64,000 nt of DNA from Citricoccus alkalitolerans (GTDB lineage Bacteria > Actinomycetota > Actinomycetes > Actinomycetales > Micrococcaceae): positions 1,054,001 to 1,118,000 of the forward strand of contig NZ_BAAALH010000002.1 in NCBI RefSeq assembly GCF_039528175.1, in the 5' to 3' direction. Positions 59,947 to 64,000 of this stretch are shown one piece after another. Made by a program: the position numbers and the translations under genes. The notes under the pieces are model-generated. The model did not search any database. It had not been told where the DNA came from and worked only from the letters and a program-made list of their open reading frames with translations. How positions within the stretch are numbered: position 1 is the first letter of the stretch; every line of letters begins with the position of its first letter.

Positions 59947-60852
59947 TCACGGTGCCGGCGCGACCTGCGGACCCAGGGCGATGGCCAGGTCCACGAAGCT
60001 CCGTGCCGGGCCGGGCAGCCGCCGCCGTTCCGACCAGGCGATGGACGCCCGTTCCAGGTGGGGCTCGGGGTCCAGGGGAACGCAGGCCACGGGCAGGCCC
60101 TCGTAGGAGACGTCCTGCCGGGGCCGCTGGATGAAGATCGAATAGCCCAGCCCGCGGGCCACCAGGGACCGGATGAGTTCGAAGTCCGGGGACTTCATCC
60201 GCACGTTCGGGGTCGCGCCGTGATGTGCGAAGTAGGAGAGGATGTCGTCGGAACTGGGGGAGACGTCCATGAGCAGCAGGGGCTCCGCGGCCAGCTCGGC
60301 CAAGGGTGCCCGCCTCTGCTCGGCGAAGCGGTGGTCGGCGGGCAAGAGCGCGTACATCGTGGTGTCGTAGAGGCGGGCGGAACCCAGTCCGGGCAGGGCA
60401 TGGAGGTTGTACGCCAGGATCACGTCCAGGATCCCAAGGGAGAGCTGTTCCACGAGTTCGGCCCGGTTCCCGGTGGTCACGGAGACGGTGACGCCGGGGT
60501 GCCGGGAGGCGAACTCGGACCACAGCGCGGGCAGGACGGTCGGGGCCAGGGACCGGAAGCAGCCGATGGCGAGGGTCCCGCCGAGCTGCCGGTCGCCGTC
60601 GGGCACCTCGAGGTCAAGGGCCTGGTCCAGCACCGAGCGCGCCCGGATGAAGAAGTCCTCCCCGGAGGCGGTGAGCACCACTCCCTCGGCCTTGCTGCGG
60701 CGGCACAGCACGGTGCCGGCGACGCGCTCGAGGGTGTCCAGTGCCTCCGTGACGGAGGTCCTGGACACCCTCAGCTGGGTGGCCGCGGCGCTGATGCTGC
60801 CGGTCCGGGCCACAGCGCAGAAGTGTTCGAGTTGGCGCAGTGTCAGTCGCAC
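59947..60852 (-). CDS. LysR family transcriptional regulator
   Basis: A 301-residue LysR regulator. The helix-turn-helix lies near residues 15-55 (ARTGSISAAATQLRVSRTSVTEALDTLERVAGT), followed by an effector-binding domain (YNLHALPGLGSARLYDTTMYALLPADH). It lies downstream of the MHS transporter on the same strand (37-bp gap) and convergent with the FMN protein (12-bp gap). Its likely targets are the transporter and the DUF3237 gene. Confidence 0.92.
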   Translation of the reverse strand: MRLTLRQLEHFCAVARTGSISAAATQLRVSRTSVTEALDTLERVAGTVLCRRSKAEGVVLTASGEDFFIRARSVLDQALDLEVPDGDRQLGGTLAIGCFRSLAPTVLPALWSEFASRHPGVTVSVTTGNRAELVEQLSLGILDVILAYNLHALPGLGSARLYDTTMYALLPADHRFAEQRRAPLAELAAEPLLLMDVSPSSDDILSYFAHHGATPNVRMKSPDFELIRSLVARGLGYSIFIQRPRQDVSYEGLPVACVPLDPEPHLERASIAWSERRRLPGPARSFVDLAIALGPQVAPAP

Positions 60853-60889
60853 CCGTCCCCGTCTTCCTGCCGGACCGGTGCCGGCGGGT

Positions 60890-62287
60890 TCAGCGGAGGT
60901 CGCGGCGGGCGGTCTCCGGCATCTTGATGATGACCACCACGCTAACCAGGCAGAGCAGGATCATGTAGCCCACGAACAGTCCGTGCATCCCGATGCTGGA
61001 CAACCAGGTGTTCAGGTAGGGCGCAGTGCCGCCGAAGATCGCCCCGGAGGTGGCGTAGCCGACCCCGATCAGGGTGGCCCTCAGCTTGGTCGGGACCAAC
61101 TCGGCGAAGACGGCGCCGAGCGGGGCGCAGTTCGCGGCCAGCAGCACGGAGCCGGCCGCCATGGCCAGGAACAGCATGAACGGGCTCGGGCCGAGCATCC
61201 ACTCCAGGGGGAAGGCCACGAGCGCGAATCCGGCCGCGAAGACCATCAGCACCGGTTTGCGCCCGAAGCGGTCGGAGAGTCTGCCCATCACGGGGATGGC
61301 CACCAGGAACACGGCCTGCCCGCACAGTCCGGCCACCAGGGAGGCGTTCGGGTCCATGCCGAACTCGCGGGAGGCGTAGCCGGGGGCGAAGATGAACCAG
61401 GTGTAGAAGGCCACCACGCCGGAGATCGTCAGGCCGACGATCTGCAGCAACGGCTTCCACTCGCGGCCCAGCTCGGTGAAGACCTCTCGCAGGGACTGGA
61501 CTCCCGTGCCCTCGCGCTGGTCCCGTGCCTTGCGCTCGGTGTGCACCTCGGACTCGTTCATGGTCTTGCGGATGTAGAGGGCGTAGACCCCGAGGACGGC
61601 GGCGACGGCGAACGGGATGCGCCAGCCGAACTCGGCCATCTGTGCCTCGGAGAGCAGAGCCGTCAGCAACACGCCGACTCCGGTGGCGAGCATGGTGCCC
61701 ACTCCCACGCCGAGCCACGGTGTGGAGGCCCAGAAGCCACGCTTGTCCCGCGGCGCGATCTCCGCCAGATAGGTGAACGCGCTGCCCGTCTCACCACCGT
61801 GGGACAAGCCCTGGATGAGGCGGGCCACCAGGAGAATGACGCCGGCCCACACGCCGATCGCGTCAAAGGTCGGGGCGACGGCAATCAGCAGGGAACCGAA
61901 CGAGGCCAGCAGGATGGCCAGGGTCAGGCTGAACTTCCGGCCCCTGTCATCGGCCAGCCGGCCGAACAGCCAGCCTCCCACCGGGCGCATGAGGAAACCG
62001 ACCGCGAAGACGGCCAACGTGGAGAGGAGGCTGGAGACCGGGTCCTCGGCGCGGAAGAACTGGGCGGCGAAGAACGGCGCGAAGATCGCGTAGATGTTCC
62101 AGTCGAACCACTCCAGGGCATTGCCGATGTTGACGGCGACGAGGTCCCGGGGCCGACCGGCACGCGGAGCGGTGCCGGTGGACATCCCGGCGATGGTGGC
62201 CGGAGTGGTGCCGGGGGCAGAGGCCGCGACGGGGTCCGGGGACGGGTCGCCCGCGGTGCGAAGCTGGGAAACGGTGCTGTGATCCAT
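60890..62287 (-). CDS. MFS transporter, metabolite:H+ symporter (MHS) type
   Basis: A 465-residue membrane symporter. The N-terminal IGNALEWFDWNIYAIFAPFFAAQFF, the A-motif GGWLFGRLADDRGRKFS and the conserved GLSHGGETGSAFTYLAE identify the MHS family (KgtP/ProP/ShiA-like), which imports organic acids or compatible solutes with protons. It has twelve hydrophobic segments. It is divergent from the DUF3237 gene across a region with repeated gtgcat half-sites. Confidence 0.93.
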   Translation of the reverse strand: MDHSTVSQLRTAGDPSPDPVAASAPGTTPATIAGMSTGTAPRAGRPRDLVAVNIGNALEWFDWNIYAIFAPFFAAQFFRAEDPVSSLLSTLAVFAVGFLMRPVGGWLFGRLADDRGRKFSLTLAILLASFGSLLIAVAPTFDAIGVWAGVILLVARLIQGLSHGGETGSAFTYLAEIAPRDKRGFWASTPWLGVGVGTMLATGVGVLLTALLSEAQMAEFGWRIPFAVAAVLGVYALYIRKTMNESEVHTERKARDQREGTGVQSLREVFTELGREWKPLLQIVGLTISGVVAFYTWFIFAPGYASREFGMDPNASLVAGLCGQAVFLVAIPVMGRLSDRFGRKPVLMVFAAGFALVAFPLEWMLGPSPFMLFLAMAAGSVLLAANCAPLGAVFAELVPTKLRATLIGVGYATSGAIFGGTAPYLNTWLSSIGMHGLFVGYMILLCLVSVVVIIKMPETARRDLR

Positions 62288-62335
62288 AACACCTCATGGT
62301 GCCCCGAACCGTTGGTGAACTCAACGGAATTCGCT

Positions 62336-62350
62336 GTGCATCGGATGCAC
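62336..62350. promoter_or_regulatory. Palindromic LysR-type site, 7-1-7
   Basis: gtgcatc-g-gatgcac is perfect, and a third gtgcat half-site follows about 8 bp later (62358-62363). It lies between the divergent MHS transporter and DUF3237 genes; the T-N11-A geometry fits the nearby LysR regulator. Confidence 0.72.
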
Positions 62351-62398
62351 GGAGGATGTGCATGGCGTCCGCATGAGGCGGGCTCTAGCGTGGTGCTC

Positions 62399-62929
62399 AT
62401 GACCCACGCCTCAGCCTCCACCTCCGCGGCACCGCAGCCTGCCCCCGGACGCCCCGATGGTGCCGCCGGTCCCATCCCGCCCCGACTCGAGTTCCTCGCC
62501 ACCGTGGCCGTGGAAGTAGCCGAGCCCGTGGAGGTCGGACGGACCCACCGAGGACTGCGCCGGGTCATCCCGATCTCCGGCGGAACCGTTGCCGGCCCCG
62601 GGCTGAATGGCCGTGTCCTCCCCGGCGGGGCGGACTTCCAGCTCATCCAGTCGGACACGGCCTCGGACCTGGACGCCCGGTACGTCATCGAGACCGACGA
62701 CGGCGACCGGCTCTACGTCATGAACGCGGCCTTCCGTACGGGCGCGGCCGAGGATATCGCCGCACTGGCCCGCGGTGAACGGGTGCCGGCCGAGCGGATC
62801 TACTTCCGTTGCGCGCCCCGCTTCGAGGTGGCCGGGGAGACCTGGTCCTGGCTCGAGTCCACCGTGGTCCTCGGCTCTGGCCGCCGCGAGCCGGACCGGG
62901 TGATCATCGACCTCTGGGTGGTCCGCTGA
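62399..62929 (+). CDS. DUF3237 family protein
   Basis: A 176-residue protein of the DUF3237 beta-barrel family: LEFLATVAVEVAEPVEVGRTHRGLRRVIPI, then GGTVAGPGLNGRVLPGGADFQL and the C-terminal YFRCAPRFEVAGETWSWLESTV. Relatives often lie in aromatic- or terpene-degradation clusters, but activity is uncertain. The ATG at 62399 has no clear ribosome site. It is convergent with the AsnC-type regulator (9-bp gap). Confidence 0.85.
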   Translation: MTHASASTSAAPQPAPGRPDGAAGPIPPRLEFLATVAVEVAEPVEVGRTHRGLRRVIPISGGTVAGPGLNGRVLPGGADFQLIQSDTASDLDARYVIETDDGDRLYVMNAAFRTGAAEDIAALARGERVPAERIYFRCAPRFEVAGETWSWLESTVVLGSGRREPDRVIIDLWVVR

Positions 62930-62938
62930 CCCACCGTC

Positions 62939-63970
62939 TCACAACCAGTGGTGCCCCACCTCGACGAAGTCCTCCTGGCGCCTGCCGTCGGTGTCCAGGT
63001 GCCAACCGGCCCGCTTGGGGATGTTGGAGATGATGACGGTCTCCCGGATCTCCAGGCGGGGCAGCTTCTCTGAGGCCCGCCGCTCCATGGCCATGATGTC
63101 CGTGGCCGAGCGGTGCCACGTCATGAACATGAAGTTCGAGCGCCCCGTGGTGGAGGCACAGATGCGCAGGGCTCCGAGCCGCGCCAGTTCGGCGGCGGCC
63201 GCATTGTGGTCGGCAGCCGGCAGCCGGGCGAACCACTGGCACATGACGGGGTAGCCTGCGGCCCGGTGCGAGACGTCACAGCGAAAGCTCAGGATGCCAG
63301 AGTTCAACACCCGCTGCAGTCGACGACGGGCCGTGGCGGGGTGCAGGCCGGAGGCCGCAGCCACCTGGGCGGCTGAGGCCCGCCCGTTGCGTCCGAGGAT
63401 GCGGGCGATCGGACCGAGCGACGGCAGCTGGGGGTCGGCGTGGGCTGCCGGAACCGGGGGCGGCCCGACGGCCGCACGGAGGTCCCGCCGCTGACCGGGA
63501 TCCAAGGCGTCGAGCTCCCAGTCAGCGGCAGTACGGTGCAGCCGGGTGCAGAAGGTTGACTCGTATCCCGATAGTTCTGGGATGTCCTCGAGCTGGGGAT
63601 AGACGACGTCCGTGAGCTGGGCTGGGTCCGGGGTGATGACGGTCAGCATGAAATCCCGGTCCCGGTGGCACTCCTCCACCGAGAAAACCTCGGGAATTCG
63701 CCCGATCGCCGCTGCCACGGCCCGTCGGTGGCCGGGACGGCACCTTACGTCATGGAAGGACAGGGCCATCTGGTCCGGATGACCCAGCGGGTGGGCGGTG
63801 ATCCACGCCGAGCCGCTGTCCTCGAGGCGCCGCCACCGGGCGGCCAGCGAGGTCGGGTGCTGGTCGAGGACCTCGCCCAGCACCGTCCATGGCAACCGGG
63901 GCCCGATCTGCAGGGCATGAACCAGGGGGAGGTCACCCTCGTCCAAGGGCTCGACGGGCTTGTTCACCAT
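62939..63970 (-). CDS. Lrp/AsnC family regulator with duplicated domains
   Basis: A 343-residue double-length AsnC regulator. A first helix-turn-helix (DLPLVHALQIGPRLPWTVLGEVL) and AsnC sensor half (about 10-150) are followed by a second helix-turn-helix (ILGRNGRASAAQVAAASGLHPATARRRL, about 195-220) and a second sensor half. Such tandem forms are usual in actinobacteria. ATG at 63970 leaves 30 bp to the window end, so the upstream gene and promoter are not visible. The amino-acid ligand is unknown. Confidence 0.9.
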   Translation of the reverse strand: MVNKPVEPLDEGDLPLVHALQIGPRLPWTVLGEVLDQHPTSLAARWRRLEDSGSAWITAHPLGHPDQMALSFHDVRCRPGHRRAVAAAIGRIPEVFSVEECHRDRDFMLTVITPDPAQLTDVVYPQLEDIPELSGYESTFCTRLHRTAADWELDALDPGQRRDLRAAVGPPPVPAAHADPQLPSLGPIARILGRNGRASAAQVAAASGLHPATARRRLQRVLNSGILSFRCDVSHRAAGYPVMCQWFARLPAADHNAAAAELARLGALRICASTTGRSNFMFMTWHRSATDIMAMERRASEKLPRLEIRETVIISNIPKRAGWHLDTDGRRQEDFVEVGHHWL

Positions 63971-64000
63971 CTCGCGAAATCTGCCAGGGTGTGTAAATTT

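Noticed and set aside
60407..62398. Upstream extension of the DUF3237 frame through the LysR and MHS genes
   Set aside because: The extension is antisense to two well-supported genes; family similarity begins after 62399.
1..64000. tRNA, rRNA, CRISPR array, prophage, integrase or transposase genes
   Set aside because: None seen on reading intergenic regions and protein products of both strands; an RNA-gene search program would be needed to exclude small RNAs.

Overview
This GC-rich window comes from a high-GC Gram-positive bacterium. The mix of an HspR-box (HAIR) controlled Clp ATPase, a LAL-type LuxR regulator, CGNR zinc-finger and Ltp-repeat proteins, a SWIM/Snf2 ATPase and abundant GTG/TTG starts points to Actinomycetota, most likely Micrococcales and probably a Micrococcaceae relative. 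That placement is an inference from gene content, not a search result. Two runs of N (16556-16591 and 27872-27900) show it is a draft assembly. I saw no rRNA, tRNA, CRISPR array, integrase, transposase or phage genes. Nearly all of the sequence is coding.

Layout. Positions 1-1190 hold the end of a dipeptide ABC importer (two ATPases). An internally deleted aldehyde dehydrogenase pseudogene (1304-1966) and a LigI-like amidohydrolase (2140-3048) follow. Positions 3155-13222 carry housekeeping and accessory genes: an Ltp-repeat membrane protein, a ClpC-like unfoldase behind two HAIR operators, a cold-shock protein, a NucS-like nuclease, a DUF1264 protein, a CGNR regulator, a luciferase-like monooxygenase and a secreted phosphodiester glycosidase. 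Positions 18549 down to 13223 look like one LacI-controlled catabolic operon on the minus strand: asparaginase, PuuE-type polysaccharide-deacetylase-fold hydrolase, MFS transporter, two SDR dehydrogenases and a small protein. The LacI-type repressor and a perfect palindromic operator sit at its head.

Positions 19843-26914 hold YdeI, a peroxide-defence operon (ohrR-ohr-gpx plus an unknown gene) behind a 27-bp palindrome, a large LAL regulator, an acetyltransferase and a 51-residue membrane protein. Positions 27185-35759 form a tricarballylate/citrate-type locus: GntR regulator, TcuA-like flavoprotein, a CitB/CitA-type two-component system and the TctCBA transporter. Positions 35974-41980 hold a translationally coupled pair of serine hydrolase-fold proteins (one apparently catalytic, one degenerate), DoxX, a sensory-rhodopsin-transducer-family protein coupled to a sugar-lactone-type flavin oxidase, a winged-helix regulator whose promoter carries four tandem 14-bp repeats, and a cyclodeaminase-like protein.

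Positions 42103-50849 hold an AI-2E-family permease, the Snf2 ATPase, a nuclease gene bracketed by approximately 80-bp inverted repeats (the most unusual element here), an agmatine-deiminase-family protein without a visible catalytic cysteine, and a LysR regulator. Positions 51020-63970 hold bifunctional PutA with a repeat-bearing N-terminus, a TetR regulator, a glutaryl-CoA-dehydrogenase-like enzyme, a thioesterase, a membrane-anchored FMN glutamate-synthase-like protein, a LysR / MHS transporter / DUF3237 cluster, and a double AsnC-type regulator.
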